A stretch of 64,000 bases of DNA from positions 49,132 through 113,131 of the forward strand of contig DATECF010000256.1 of assembly GCA_035287045.1 (NCBI GenBank). The letters run 5' to 3'. Position 1 is the stretch's first letter; each line of letters opens with the position of its first letter. Positions 36,080-44,740 of the stretch are shown piece by piece. Both the position numbers and the translations under genes were made by a program. Source of the stretch: JACPAP01 sp035287045. Lineage in GTDB: Bacteria; Gemmatimonadota; Gemmatimonadetes; Gemmatimonadales; GWC2-71-9. Under the pieces are notes generated by a model that saw only the letters and a list, made by a program, of their open reading frames with translations, did not search any database and was not told the origin of the DNA.

Positions 36080-38320
36080 TTAGAGCCGGAGCTCCTGCAC
36101 CAGGGCCTCAAACCGTGGTTCGCCGCGCAGGGGATCCAGCAGCGGGTGCACCCTGAGATACGCCAGCCACCCGCGCCGCTCCGCGTACGCGCGCTCGGCC
36201 CAGTCCAACGCCCCAGCGTGATCGTCCAGGGCCAGGTGCAGCGTGGCGAACGCCACCGGCGAGACGTAGCCGGCCGCCGCGCGCGCGTGCAGTTGATCGA
36301 GCAGGGCCTGCGCCTCCGCGCGCTTGCCGGCGCGGGCCAGGACCCATCCAAGCGAGGCGATGGTATACGCTCCGGCACCCGGCAACGCCAGGGCCTGCCG
36401 CAGTACCTGCTCGGCCCCACCGAGATCGCCCGCCAGCGCCTGCGACAGGCCCAGGATCCGGCAGGTCTCCTCCGCGGCGGGGTTCATGGCGAGCGCACGA
36501 CTCAGGTGGTAGATCGCCTGAGCGTAGCGCCGCGCGTAGAAGTAGAGCCAGCCCGCGCCGCGCCGCACGGACACGGAAGCGGGATCCAGCTCCAGCGCCG
36601 TGTGCCCCTCGATGATGCCTTCCTCCACCTTCCCGCGCGCCGCCAGGAGGAAGGCATACCACTGGTGCGCCGACGCATACCGGGGATTCAGCTCGATGGC
36701 CCGGCGGAATTCGCGGTCCGCCTCGTCCCATTCCCAATCGTAGATGAACAGCGCCCAGGCCAGCGACGAGTGCGCCTCCGCCAGGGCCTCGTCCAGCGCC
36801 AGCGCCTGTCGCGCGTAGCCTTTGGCGCGCTCGAACCCCTGGGCCACCGGCACGCTCCGGTAATCCAGCTGCAGGGCGTACGAGTCGGCCAGGCCGGTGT
36901 AGGCCAGCGCATAGCGCGGGTCCTCGGCAATGGCCTGCTCGAAGTAACCGATCGCCTCCGCGATCCCCTCCTGGGTGCGCTTGTTCCAGGCGTGGCGCCC
37001 TTGGAGATACAAGGCGTAGGCGCGGACGTTTTCCGTGTAGCGCCGGGGGATCGGGGTCGCCAGGTGGGCAAACGACGTCGCGCGCAGCGTGTCCACGATG
37101 GTGCGAGCCAGCTCGTCCTGAACCGCGAACACGTCGTCCAGCCGGCGGTCGTAGCGCTCGGACCAGATCAGCCGCCCGTCGTCCGTGGAGCTCATCTGCG
37201 CAGTGATCCGGAGCCGATCCCCCGCGCGGCGGACCGACCCCTCCAGCACCCACGCGGCGCCCAGCAACGCGCCGATGGCTCGTACATCCTGGGCCTTCCC
37301 CTTGAGCGCAAACACCGACGTGCGCGACGCCACCCGGAGCCCTTCCACGTTGGCCAAGGCGGTGATCAGCTCGTCCGTGATACCGTCGCTCAGGTACTCG
37401 TTTTCCGCGTCCGGGCTGGCGTTGACGAAGGGCAACACGGCGATGCAGCGCGTGGCCACCGAGAGGGCCGGGGCCGCACCGGTGGCGTCGGCTCCACGCT
37501 CCAGCGCCGTGGCGAACTCGCCGAAGCTCGCGAAGCGGTCCTCGGGGTTCTTGGCCAGCGCCCGTTCCAAGGCGCCCTCCACCGACGCCGGTGCGTCCGG
37601 GCGGAGCAGCCGGACCGGGCGTGGGAGCTCCGTCACCTGCCGGGCCATGGTGGACCGTGCCTTGTCGCCTCCGAGCGGCGGCTCGCCGGCCAGCATCTCG
37701 TACACCACACACGCCAGGCTGTAGAGGTCGCTGCGCGCGTCCAGGTCCAGCTCGCCGCTCGCCTGCTCCGGACTCATGTACTCCGGGGTCCCCAGGGCGA
37801 GCCCCACCTCCGTGAGCGCGGCCATCCCCGGAGCGCAGCAGGCCCGGGCCACGCCGAAATCCGCCAGCACCGCGTGGCCGTCGGCGAACAGGATGTTCTC
37901 CGGCTTGACGTCCCGGTGGACGAAACCCTGGCGGTTGGCGTAGTCCAGCGCCGCGCCGATCTCCCGCGCGATGCGCACGGCCTCCGCGACGCCCATCCGG
38001 CCCTCGCGGCGCAGCCGCTCGCGCAACGAGCCATCCGGCACGTAGGGCGTCACGTAGTACAGCACCCCGTCCGCGTCGCCGGAATCCAGCAGCGGCAGGA
38101 TGTGGGGATGCGACAGCCGGGCCGCGATCCTGATCTCCCGGAGGAAGCGCTCGGCCCCCACGGAGGCCGCCAGGTCGGGCTTGAGCACCTTGACCGCCAC
38201 CCGCCGCCCGTGCTTGCGGTCTTCGGCGAGATACACGGTCGCCATTCCGCCGCGGCCGAGCGGAGATTCGATGACGTAGCGGCCGGCCAACGCTTGCCGC
38301 AGGCTGTCGAGAGCGGTCAT
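36080..38320 (-). CDS. Ser/Thr protein kinase with TolB-like and TPR regions
   Basis: A 746-residue protein. Residues 1-275 are a Hanks-type kinase with G-R-G-G-M-A loop, K44, H-R-D-V-K-P-E-N (D137), D-F-G (D154) and G-T-P-E-Y-M-S-P-E. Residues 285-385 (I-A-V-L-P-F-V-N and Y-L-S-D-G-I-T-D-E-L) form the TolB-like region found in many kinases and cyclases. TPR units fill 400-740. No membrane segment is evident between kinase and TolB parts, so the whole protein is probably cytosolic, unlike many PASTA kinases. It is divergent from arsR with 88 bases between. Confidence 0.88.
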   Translation of the reverse strand: MTALDSLRQALAGRYVIESPLGRGGMATVYLAEDRKHGRRVAVKVLKPDLAASVGAERFLREIRIAARLSHPHILPLLDSGDADGVLYYVTPYVPDGSLRERLRREGRMGVAEAVRIAREIGAALDYANRQGFVHRDVKPENILFADGHAVLADFGVARACCAPGMAALTEVGLALGTPEYMSPEQASGELDLDARSDLYSLACVVYEMLAGEPPLGGDKARSTMARQVTELPRPVRLLRPDAPASVEGALERALAKNPEDRFASFGEFATALERGADATGAAPALSVATRCIAVLPFVNASPDAENEYLSDGITDELITALANVEGLRVASRTSVFALKGKAQDVRAIGALLGAAWVLEGSVRRAGDRLRITAQMSSTDDGRLIWSERYDRRLDDVFAVQDELARTIVDTLRATSFAHLATPIPRRYTENVRAYALYLQGRHAWNKRTQEGIAEAIGYFEQAIAEDPRYALAYTGLADSYALQLDYRSVPVAQGFERAKGYARQALALDEALAEAHSSLAWALFIYDWEWDEADREFRRAIELNPRYASAHQWYAFLLAARGKVEEGIIEGHTALELDPASVSVRRGAGWLYFYARRYAQAIYHLSRALAMNPAAEETCRILGLSQALAGDLGGAEQVLRQALALPGAGAYTIASLGWVLARAGKRAEAQALLDQLHARAAAGYVSPVAFATLHLALDDHAGALDWAERAYAERRGWLAYLRVHPLLDPLRGEPRFEALVQELRL

Positions 38321-38372
38321 GATGATGGACCCACAATCTATGCCCGGGACCCGTGCCCGGGCGCGCCAAGGA

Positions 38373-38400
38373 TTGCAATATCAATATTACTTGATATATT
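38373..38400 (+). promoter_or_regulatory. arsR promoter and ArsR operator
   Basis: TTGCAA (38373-38378) and TATATT (38395-38400) are 16 bases apart. The perfect inverted repeat ATATCAA-N6-TTGATAT (38378-38397) covers the spacer and the -10, so ArsR bound there would block polymerase. The ATG at 38409 is only 8 bases beyond the -10 and has no Shine-Dalgarno sequence, so the transcript is probably leaderless. Confidence 0.7.
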
Positions 38401-38408
38401 GAACGTCA

Positions 38409-38750
38409 ATGGTACGATTCAGCCAAGCCGACCGGCGGCGGTTGGCCCGGTGTTGCCACGCCCTCTCGGACGACACCCGGCTCCGGATCCTGGAGCGGCT
38501 CTCGGCCGGTGAGCGTTGCGTGTGCGAGTTGACCGCGGCGCTGGGCGCCGGGCAATCTCGGTTGTCCTTCCACCTGAAGGCGTTGAAGGACGCCGGGCTG
38601 GTGCGGGATCGGCGTGAGGGGCGCTGGATGTACTACTCGCTCAACCCGGAGGCGGTCTCCGAGGCGAGGCGGCTGCTGGAGCTGGTCGCGGCGAAACCAC
38701 AACACCAGTTGCCTGTGCTGGCGTCATCAGCGCCTCCTTCGGCACTTTAA
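38409..38750 (+). CDS. arsR: ArsR-family repressor
   Basis: A 113-residue winged-helix repressor. The recognition helix region is Q-S-R-L-S-F-H-L-K-A-L with V-C-E-L-T before it. E-R-C-V-C-E-L has the paired cysteines (near 37 and 39) of the arsenite site seen as C-V-C in ArsR. Together with the operator and the arsM gene this supports release by As(III). The start at 38409 leaves almost no leader. Confidence 0.85.
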   Translation: MVRFSQADRRRLARCCHALSDDTRLRILERLSAGERCVCELTAALGAGQSRLSFHLKALKDAGLVRDRREGRWMYYSLNPEAVSEARRLLELVAAKPQHQLPVLASSAPPSAL

Positions 38751-38766
38751 ATCAATGGTTGTTGAT
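38751..38766 (+). promoter_or_regulatory. Second ArsR-type operator, before arsM
   Basis: ATCAA-TGGTTG-TTGAT is a perfect 5-6-5 inverted repeat with the same core and spacing as the operator before arsR. It begins right after the arsR stop and lies 29 bases before the arsM ATG. It suggests that ArsR also controls arsM directly. Confidence 0.6.
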
Positions 38767-38795
38767 GCACTGTCCTCGACACGGGAGCTGCCGGT

Positions 38796-39620
38796 ATGGA
38801 TGAGCCACTGAAGCTGCGGGACGTGGTGCGGGCCAAGTACGGGGCGGCGGCGCGCCAGGCACGGGAGGGCGCCCAGCCAGCCGGCTGTGGCTGCGGCTCC
38901 TCGTGCGGCTGCGATCCCATCACCCAGGACCTGTACCAGGCGGGCGAGACGGCGGGCCTGCCCGCCGAAGCGGTGCTGGCGTCCCTCGGCTGCGGCAACC
39001 CCACGGCCCTGGCGGAGCTTCGCCCCGGGGAGGTGGTGCTGGACCTGGGGTCCGGGGGTGGCATTGACGTCTTGCTCTCGGCCAAGCGCGTGGGGCCCGG
39101 CGGGAAGGCCTACGGTCTGGACATGACAGATGAGATGCTGGAGCTGGCGCGGTCCAACGCGCAAGCGGCCGGCGTGACGAACGTCGAGTTCCTCAAGGGG
39201 GAAATCGAGCGCATCCCGTTACCCAACGACTCGGTGGACGTGATCATCTCCAACTGCGTGATCAACCTGTCGGCGGAGAAGCCGCGGGTCCTGCGGGAGG
39301 CGTTCCGGGTCCTGCGGCCCGGCGGCCGTCTCGCGGTATCGGACGTGGTGGTACGGGGGCCCGTGCCCGAGGAGATTCGCCGCAGCCTGGAGCTGTGGGT
39401 GGGCTGCGTGGCGGGCGCCCTGGAGGTCGAGGAGTTCGAGCGGCTGTTACGGGAGGTGGGGTTCGAGGATCCCTCCATTGAGCCCACCAGGATCTATCGC
39501 GTGGAGGACGCGCGGGCGTTTCTGATGGAGGCCGGCCTGGACCCGGACCGTCTCGCGCCGGAGGTGGGCGGGCGGATGATGGCGGCGTTCGTGCGGGCGC
39601 GGAAGCCCGGCGGGGCGTGA
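38796..39620 (+). CDS. arsM: Arsenite methyltransferase
   Basis: A 274-residue SAM-dependent enzyme that methylates As(III) to volatile or less reactive forms. Motif I is V-L-D-L-G-S-G-G-G near residue 82. C66 (L-G-C-G-N-P), C154 (S-N-C-V-I-N-L) and C204 (V-G-C-V-A-G-A-L) match the three arsenic-binding cysteines of the algal ArsM in context and in the 50-residue gap between the last two. A cysteine-rich head, C-G-C-G-S-S-C-G-C (31-39), may add another metalloid site. No arsenite pump or arsenate reductase is nearby. Confidence 0.92.
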   Translation: MDEPLKLRDVVRAKYGAAARQAREGAQPAGCGCGSSCGCDPITQDLYQAGETAGLPAEAVLASLGCGNPTALAELRPGEVVLDLGSGGGIDVLLSAKRVGPGGKAYGLDMTDEMLELARSNAQAAGVTNVEFLKGEIERIPLPNDSVDVIISNCVINLSAEKPRVLREAFRVLRPGGRLAVSDVVVRGPVPEEIRRSLELWVGCVAGALEVEEFERLLREVGFEDPSIEPTRIYRVEDARAFLMEAGLDPDRLAPEVGGRMMAAFVRARKPGGA

Positions 39621-39680
39621 CGTCTGACGTCCGGTAAGACTCACCCCAGCTGACGCGCGCCGCTCAGACGTCACGCCCCG
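39611..39680. terminator. 17-bp inverted repeat spanning two converging stop codons
   Basis: 39611-39627 and 39664-39680 are exact inverted repeats of 17 bases, with a 36-base loop. The arsM TGA (39618-39620) is inside one arm and the stop of the converging methyltransferase (39664-39666) inside the other. It is a strong candidate for a two-way terminator, though without U-runs. Confidence 0.6.
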
Positions 39681-40431
39681 ACGTGCCTACGCGCCCTTTG
39701 AGTCGCCAATGGAGGGTGCGGGCCACCGTGCCCCAGAGCGGCGCCATCGCCGCGATCAGCGGCGGCAGCGGGTCGGTTCCGTTCGTCTCGCGGTAGCGCC
39801 GGACGGCCGACCAGGTGTCGAGGTAGCCGGCAAACTGGTCGAGCGTGAGGTCCCGCTCCATGGTGCACGGTGGAAACGGGAGTGCCTGAAACGGGAACGG
39901 CAGGTCCTGATACCCGGCCCGCACGTGCCGCCGCTCCGGCGCCCAGTGCGGGCCGACGGTGTCCTGGGCAAACCGGTCAACCAGCGCGTCGATAGCCGGT
40001 GTCACCCGGGCCAGGTCGTAGCACCACACCGCGATCGCCGCCCCGGGACGGAGCACCCGGCGAACCTCCGCGAAGAACGGCTCGACGTCGAACCAGTGCA
40101 GCGCCTGCGCCACCGTCACCAGGTCCACCGAGGCGGCCGCCAGGCCGCTTCGCGTTTCCAGGCTGCGCGCGTAGACCACGCGGGGGTGATGCTCCGCGTG
40201 GGCCAGTTGTTGGGGGCTCGCGTCGGTCGCGACCACGCGACGGAAGTGCGCCGCCAGGCGCACCGCCGCCTGCCCATTTCCCGTGCCGCAGTCCCAGGCG
40301 AGTCCCCGCCCGGGCGTCAGGTGGGCCAGGGCCTCGAACAGGGCGGCGGGGTACCGCGGCCGGAAGCGCGCGTACTCCGCCGCGCGCTCGGAGAAGTAGT
40401 CCTTGAACCCGGCGCCGCCCGGCGGCGTCAT
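39664..40431 (-). CDS. Class I SAM-dependent methyltransferase
   Basis: A 255-residue methyltransferase. F-S-E-R-A-A-E-Y-A-R-F-R-P-R-Y-P at the start, W-D-C-G-T-G-N-G-Q-A as motif I near residue 44, and V-A-Q-A-L-H-W-F-D near 108 match the group of yeast trans-aconitate/TMT1-like and generic Methyltransf_11 enzymes. The acceptor is unknown. The ATG at 40431 was chosen because it matches the family start; no Shine-Dalgarno sequence is visible. It converges on arsM but shows no sign of an arsenic role. Confidence 0.8.
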   Translation of the reverse strand: MTPPGGAGFKDYFSERAAEYARFRPRYPAALFEALAHLTPGRGLAWDCGTGNGQAAVRLAAHFRRVVATDASPQQLAHAEHHPRVVYARSLETRSGLAAASVDLVTVAQALHWFDVEPFFAEVRRVLRPGAAIAVWCYDLARVTPAIDALVDRFAQDTVGPHWAPERRHVRAGYQDLPFPFQALPFPPCTMERDLTLDQFAGYLDTWSAVRRYRETNGTDPLPPLIAAMAPLWGTVARTLHWRLKGRVGTSGRDV

Positions 40432-40480
40432 GGCAGTGGAATAACGCCCCCGAAACGCACGGAACGCCGCCTCGCAATGG

Positions 40481-41089
40481 CTAGGGCAATGACGGCGACC
40501 GGAGCGGCACGCGCACTGACACCGCTCCGCGAAGGTCGCCCACGGCGTACCCCGTCGCACGATCCTCCGGATAGCGCCGGGCCAACGCGGCCCGAACCTC
40601 GGGGTCGAACTCCGCGGGATCGCCGTGACACGGTAGGCAACGTCCATCCACCAGCAGGGGCCGGATATACTGCAGCTCGGCTGTGCCGTCCGGGGCCCGG
40701 ATCACCTGCACCAGCTCCCGTGGCAGCCGCTTCTGTCGCCGCGCCTCCGCCAGGTCCTCCAGCAACCGGCGCTCGATGGCGTCGGGCGTGTCGTCCACGT
40801 TGCGTACCCGGCGGCTGACGCGGCGGATGTACACGCCGTTCTTCCAGTGCCGCAGGGTGCGCACCTGCGCCGAGTCGGCACAGATGTGAATGGCCAGAGC
40901 GGGGCCGCCCTGCTCGAGCGTGGCCGCCAACAGACCCATCAACTCTTCGTCCAGTGAGTCCGCAACGGCCCGCGCGAGCTGCACCGTCGCGGAATCCACC
41001 GCAGGCACTTGCACCAGGACGCGGGGATCCTGGCGGCACGCCGCCGCCACGACCATCACACCCACCCACGGCACCCAGGACGCCATCAT
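40481..41089 (-). CDS. DUF3365-like heme-binding-type lipoprotein
   Basis: A 202-residue lipoprotein (M-V-V-A-A-A-C near residue 18). The middle has I-H-I-C, and C-L-P-C-H-G-D-P near 165 is a C-x-x-C-H heme c attachment site. R-P-L-L-V-D-G-R-C before it is typical of DUF3365/Tll0287-type heme sensor domains. It is probably anchored in the periplasm and could sense redox state or small ligands. It has no attached kinase. The ATG at 41089 or the next ATG three bases on may be used. Confidence 0.7.
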   Translation of the reverse strand: MMASWVPWVGVMVVAAACRQDPRVLVQVPAVDSATVQLARAVADSLDEELMGLLAATLEQGGPALAIHICADSAQVRTLRHWKNGVYIRRVSRRVRNVDDTPDAIERRLLEDLAEARRQKRLPRELVQVIRAPDGTAELQYIRPLLVDGRCLPCHGDPAEFDPEVRAALARRYPEDRATGYAVGDLRGAVSVRVPLRSPSLP

Positions 41090-41146
41090 GGTGTCCAACG
41101 TAGGCCGGCGTTCTTTGAAGGACCGCTACGGCAACCATGAAGCCGT

Positions 41147-41653
41147 CTATAGGCAGCGCCACGACGCGGCGGCGGCGGCGTATCCCACGCGGGGAAGCAC
41201 CTGTTGCGCGACCAGCACGAACCCCCAGAAGATGGCCAGCAACGATGCGACATGGGCCGCACCCATGCGCAGCTTCCAGGACGACACGCTGCCCCACCCC
41301 GCGGCGACGATGATGACCGCCACGGCGGCCAGGTACAGATAGAGGCTGAACCCGCAGCCGTGGGCGTAGGGCCATTGCGACATGACCGCGCTGGCCAGCA
41401 CGGCGAGGCCGACCTTGAGCCACACGGCCATCTTGTCCCGAACCGTGGGCTCACGGGGGATGGCGGCTCCCGCCGGTGCGGTGACCACGCCCGGTCTGAT
41501 CGGTACCGCGGAGGGAGGCGGGGACCCGGGCGACCGGGATGGCCCGGATCCGCGGAGCGAGGGATCCGCCCCGGGTAACTGCTTGAGCAGCCGGTTCACC
41601 TCGGCCGACATGCCGTCCAGGGGATCGTCGGCGGGGGATGGGGGCTTCGCCAT
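41147..41653 (-). CDS. Hypothetical small membrane protein
   Basis: A 168-residue protein not recognised. A Pro/Ser-rich, probably unstructured head (residues 1-70) is followed by three hydrophobic segments near 77-92, 103-118 and 130-150, so it is an inner membrane protein. It lies between the heme lipoprotein and an S9 peptidase on the same strand, with 57-base and 23-base gaps, and could belong to either unit. Confidence 0.6.
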   Translation of the reverse strand: MAKPPSPADDPLDGMSAEVNRLLKQLPGADPSLRGSGPSRSPGSPPPSAVPIRPGVVTAPAGAAIPREPTVRDKMAVWLKVGLAVLASAVMSQWPYAHGCGFSLYLYLAAVAVIIVAAGWGSVSSWKLRMGAAHVASLLAIFWGFVLVAQQVLPRVGYAAAAASWRCL

Positions 41654-41676
41654 GGTGCCAAGACCTCCTATTCGCT

Positions 41677-43962
41677 CTACCTGACCATCTCTTCAAAGAG
41701 TTTGAAAATCCGGCGGTATTCGTCGGTCCAGCTGTCGTTCCGCCGGAATCCGTGCGGCTCCACCGGATACATGGCCACTTCCCAGTCCTCCTTGCCCAGC
41801 TCGATCAGCCGCTGCACCAGGCGGGCCGTGTCCTGGAAGTGCACGTTGTCGTCCACCATGCCGTGACAGATGAGCAGCCGCCCCGCGAGGTGCTCCGCGA
41901 AGTAGATGGGCGACGACCGCTTGTAGGCCAGCGTATCTCCCTGGGGCAGGTTGAGGATCCGGCCGGTGTAGCCGTGATTGTAATGGGCCCAGTCCGTCAC
42001 CGGGCGCAGCGCGGCGCCCGCCGCGAACACGCCCGGCTGGGTGAACATCGCCATCAGCGTGATGAACCCGCCGTAGCTCCCGCCGTAGATGCCGATCTTG
42101 CTCGAGTCCACGCCCATGGTCCGCACCAGCCAGCGCGCCCCGTCCACCTGGTCGTCCAGGTCCTTGCCGCCCATGTGCCGGTAGATCGCGGTGCGCCAGT
42201 CGCGGCCCTGCCCCGCGCTCCCGCGATAATCCAGGTCCAGCACGGTGAAGCCCCTGGAGGCCAGCAGATGATGGAACATGTACTCTCGGTAGTAGCTGGA
42301 CCACCACTTGTGCACGTTCTGGAGATAGCCCGCGCCGTGCACGAAGATCACCGCCGCGCGATTCGACGGTACGCCCATGGGCCGGTAGAGCCGGGCGGGC
42401 ACTTGGGCCCCGTCCCGCGCCGGGACCATGACGATCTCCGGCGTGATCCAGGGGAAGTTGCGCCATTCCGCCGTGGTGCTTCTGGTGACCCGGCGCATCT
42501 CGGCGCCGGCGCGGTTGGGCTGGAAATACAGCTCGGGCGGGTGGTTCGCCGTGCTGTGCCGCAGGGCCAGCGTCCGGCCGTCCGGCGAGATGACGACGTC
42601 CTGGCGTCCCTCGGCGACGGTGAGCTGCGTCTTCCGACCGGTGGCGACGTCAATGGCGTAGAAGTGGACCTGGCCGAAGTCGCCCTCATTCGTGTGCAGG
42701 TAGAACGTCTTGCGGTCCGGCGACAGCTCAACGTCGTGCACCTCCCATTGGCCGCTGGTGAGCGCGCGGGGCGTGCCGCCGGCAGCCGGGACGGTGTAGA
42801 GGTGGGCGTAGCCGGTCTCTTCGCTGCCGAAGTAGACGGTCTCGTCGTCCAGCCAGCCGGTCCAACTTCCCAGCCCGAGGAACCCGGTGCCCAGCCACGC
42901 GTCGTCGTGCCGGTGCACCACGGCGCGGGTCTCCAGCGAGGGCAGGTCCACGACCACCAGCCAGTCATCCTTGAAGTCGTCCGTCCCGATCCACACGAGA
43001 GCGTGGCGCGCGTTGGGCGAAAACCCGATGGGCCGGGCGTCGTGCGGCGCGGTCGTGACCGTGGCCAGCGAGTCCACCCACGACACCTTCCCGGTCGCCA
43101 GCTCGATGATCGCCGCGCGCTGATCGCCCGGCTCATCCCCCACCTTGGTCCGGATCTGCCGGGTTTCCACGTATCCCGACTCGGTGACCCAGACCGGCAT
43201 CTGGACTCGCCGCCCGTCCACCGTGTCGCCGCGCGCCTGTTCGCTCACCTGCACCAGGGCGAACTTCCCATCCGGGGACACCCGAATGCCGCTCGCACTT
43301 TCGCGATCGCCCAGGTACATCGGCCGGGCCGCGGTGGTGTCGGTGTCGGCGCGGAACGCCTGCTCCGCCACCAGGCGCCGGATGAAATCGAACAACTCGC
43401 GCTGCTGGTCTTTCAGGAAGTCCTTCTGTCCCGTGGGCTCGGCGGCCTTCCTCGGCGCCGGGCCGCGGCGAATGTCGGTGCGCTGCACCAGCCGTCCGTC
43501 CCCCAGATCCAGCGACCAGGCGTTGTTGTCGCGGGTGAAGTACACGCTCCGCCCGTCGGCCGACCACGAGGGGTTCGACTCCCCGCCCTGCGTCTGGGTG
43601 AGCCGCCGCTTCGCGCCGGCGCGGTCCACGATCCACAGGTCCCCCTTGAGGACCACGATCTGGTTGCGGAGATCGGGCGACCAGACGCCGGTCATCGGCA
43701 GCGTGTCCACCGTGAGGCGGGGCAGCCGCTCCGGGTCGCCGCCGGCCACCGGCACCCGGTAGTCCTGATCCAGCGTATCTACGCCGGGGCTCCGCCACCG
43801 GAAGTAAACGTACCGGCCGTCCGCCGAGAACCGCACGTTGGACGGAGATGTCCCAACCAGGTCCGGGCCCCGCATGATGCTCGGGACGGTGAGCTGGAAC
43901 TCCTGGGCGGACGCGGCCGCCGGCGGCAGCGCGAGCGGCAGGAAGCAGATCCAACGACGCAT
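41677..43962 (-). CDS. Exported S9 family peptidase (DPP IV type)
   Basis: A 761-residue exported serine peptidase. The signal peptide ends A-A-A-S-A-Q. The N-terminal two thirds is a beta propeller with TolB-like blades (F-S-A-D-G-R-Y-V-Y-F). The hydrolase domain has S629 in G-G-S-Y-G-G, an aspartate in G-M-V-D-D-N near 700 and H737 in P-H-G-F. It removes dipeptides, commonly Xaa-Pro, from peptides in the periplasm or outside. It is one of two S9 enzymes around the broken F420 gene. Confidence 0.9.
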   Translation of the reverse strand: MRRWICFLPLALPPAAASAQEFQLTVPSIMRGPDLVGTSPSNVRFSADGRYVYFRWRSPGVDTLDQDYRVPVAGGDPERLPRLTVDTLPMTGVWSPDLRNQIVVLKGDLWIVDRAGAKRRLTQTQGGESNPSWSADGRSVYFTRDNNAWSLDLGDGRLVQRTDIRRGPAPRKAAEPTGQKDFLKDQQRELFDFIRRLVAEQAFRADTDTTAARPMYLGDRESASGIRVSPDGKFALVQVSEQARGDTVDGRRVQMPVWVTESGYVETRQIRTKVGDEPGDQRAAIIELATGKVSWVDSLATVTTAPHDARPIGFSPNARHALVWIGTDDFKDDWLVVVDLPSLETRAVVHRHDDAWLGTGFLGLGSWTGWLDDETVYFGSEETGYAHLYTVPAAGGTPRALTSGQWEVHDVELSPDRKTFYLHTNEGDFGQVHFYAIDVATGRKTQLTVAEGRQDVVISPDGRTLALRHSTANHPPELYFQPNRAGAEMRRVTRSTTAEWRNFPWITPEIVMVPARDGAQVPARLYRPMGVPSNRAAVIFVHGAGYLQNVHKWWSSYYREYMFHHLLASRGFTVLDLDYRGSAGQGRDWRTAIYRHMGGKDLDDQVDGARWLVRTMGVDSSKIGIYGGSYGGFITLMAMFTQPGVFAAGAALRPVTDWAHYNHGYTGRILNLPQGDTLAYKRSSPIYFAEHLAGRLLICHGMVDDNVHFQDTARLVQRLIELGKEDWEVAMYPVEPHGFRRNDSWTDEYRRIFKLFEEMVR

Positions 43963-44035
43963 GACGTACGCCTCTCTGGTTCAGTAGGCTGACAGATGTG
44001 GGACCGGGCGTCGGCCCACTCGCATGGGTGATACC

Positions 44036-44675
44036 TCAGAGTCGCAAGAGCCGAAACGCGTGGGTCCAGGCGGTTCTCCAGAAAGCCGGGAATGCACCAC
44101 AGCTGGCAAAGGGGCTCGATCGCGCGGGCCGCGGTCGCCTTCCCCATGTCCGCCGGCTCCCAGTCGAACTGCTCGATGATCCGGGCCACGGTCCGTTTCG
44201 CCTCCGCGTCGTTGCCGCAGTAGAACATGGTCGGTTTGCCGCCCGGAAACGACGGGCCCACCATGAACGCGTTGCCCACGCTGCTGAACGCCTTGACGAA
44301 ACGGGCGTCGGGAAACGCCTTCTGCAATCGCTCCATCAACGAGTCGTTCGGCCCGGTGAAGAAACGGATCACGCCGTCCTCGGGCGGTTCGTCGCTGATG
44401 GGGTTGGTGGTGTCCATCACGACTTTGCCCGTCAGGTGCTTCCCCCCCGCCCGCTTCAGCGCCTCCTCGGCTCCGCGCCCCTGGACCGCCAGCACCAGGG
44501 CCTCGGCCTACGCCGCCACGTCGGCGAACGTGCCGCTCGGAATGCCGCTCGCGGACGAGAACTCCGCCAGCTTCTTGGGTGTCCGACTGCCGATGCGCAC
44601 CTCGTAGCCGTGCTTCTGCAATCCCTTCGCGAGTACCTGGCCGACGGGCCCCGAGCCCAGGACTCCAAACTTCAT
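44036..44675 (-). pseudogene. F420-dependent NADP oxidoreductase-like gene, broken by an amber codon and a frameshift
   Basis: From the ATG at 44675 (GGAGG upstream) the frame reads K-F-G-V-L-G-S-G-P-V-G, the Rossmann start of this family, until TAG at 44510-44508. Beyond it the same frame goes on with A-E-A-L-V-L-A-V-Q-G and N-P-I-S-D. TAG stands where tryptophan (TGG) is a likely ancestor. Near 44069-44072 one extra C shifts the frame: removing it restores W-T-H-A-F-R-L-L-R-L and a TGA at 44036. A full gene would encode about 212 residues, normal for the family. The rest is well kept, so the damage is recent or an assembly error. Confidence 0.85.
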
Positions 44676-44697
44676 GCAAGCCTCCGTTCAGAATGTC

Positions 44698-44732
44698 ACC
44701 GCGGAGCACGCAGCGTCCGCGTTCTCCGCGGT
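44698..44732 (-). terminator. Hairpin between S9 peptidase and the broken gene
   Basis: ACCGCGGAG (44698-44706) and CTCCGCGGT (44724-44732) form a perfect 9-bp stem with a 17-base loop, just past the S9 peptidase stop. It has no U-run. It may end the upstream transcript or be a copy of a dispersed repeat. Confidence 0.4.
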
Positions 44733-44740
44733 AAGATCCC

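Noticed and set aside
36146..38512. A 788-residue open frame on the plus strand opposite the kinase gene
   Set aside because: It is the antisense shadow of a clear kinase-TPR gene. Such frames are expected at this GC content and the translation has no domain, only Arg/Gly/Ala-rich text. The same holds for the long frames at 41638-43992, 44744-46897 and 59666-61885.
44508..44510. Recoding of the amber codon (pyrrolysine or suppressor) in the F420-like gene
   Set aside because: A frameshift also occurs near the 3' end, and tryptophan codon decay explains TAG. No pyl genes are seen.
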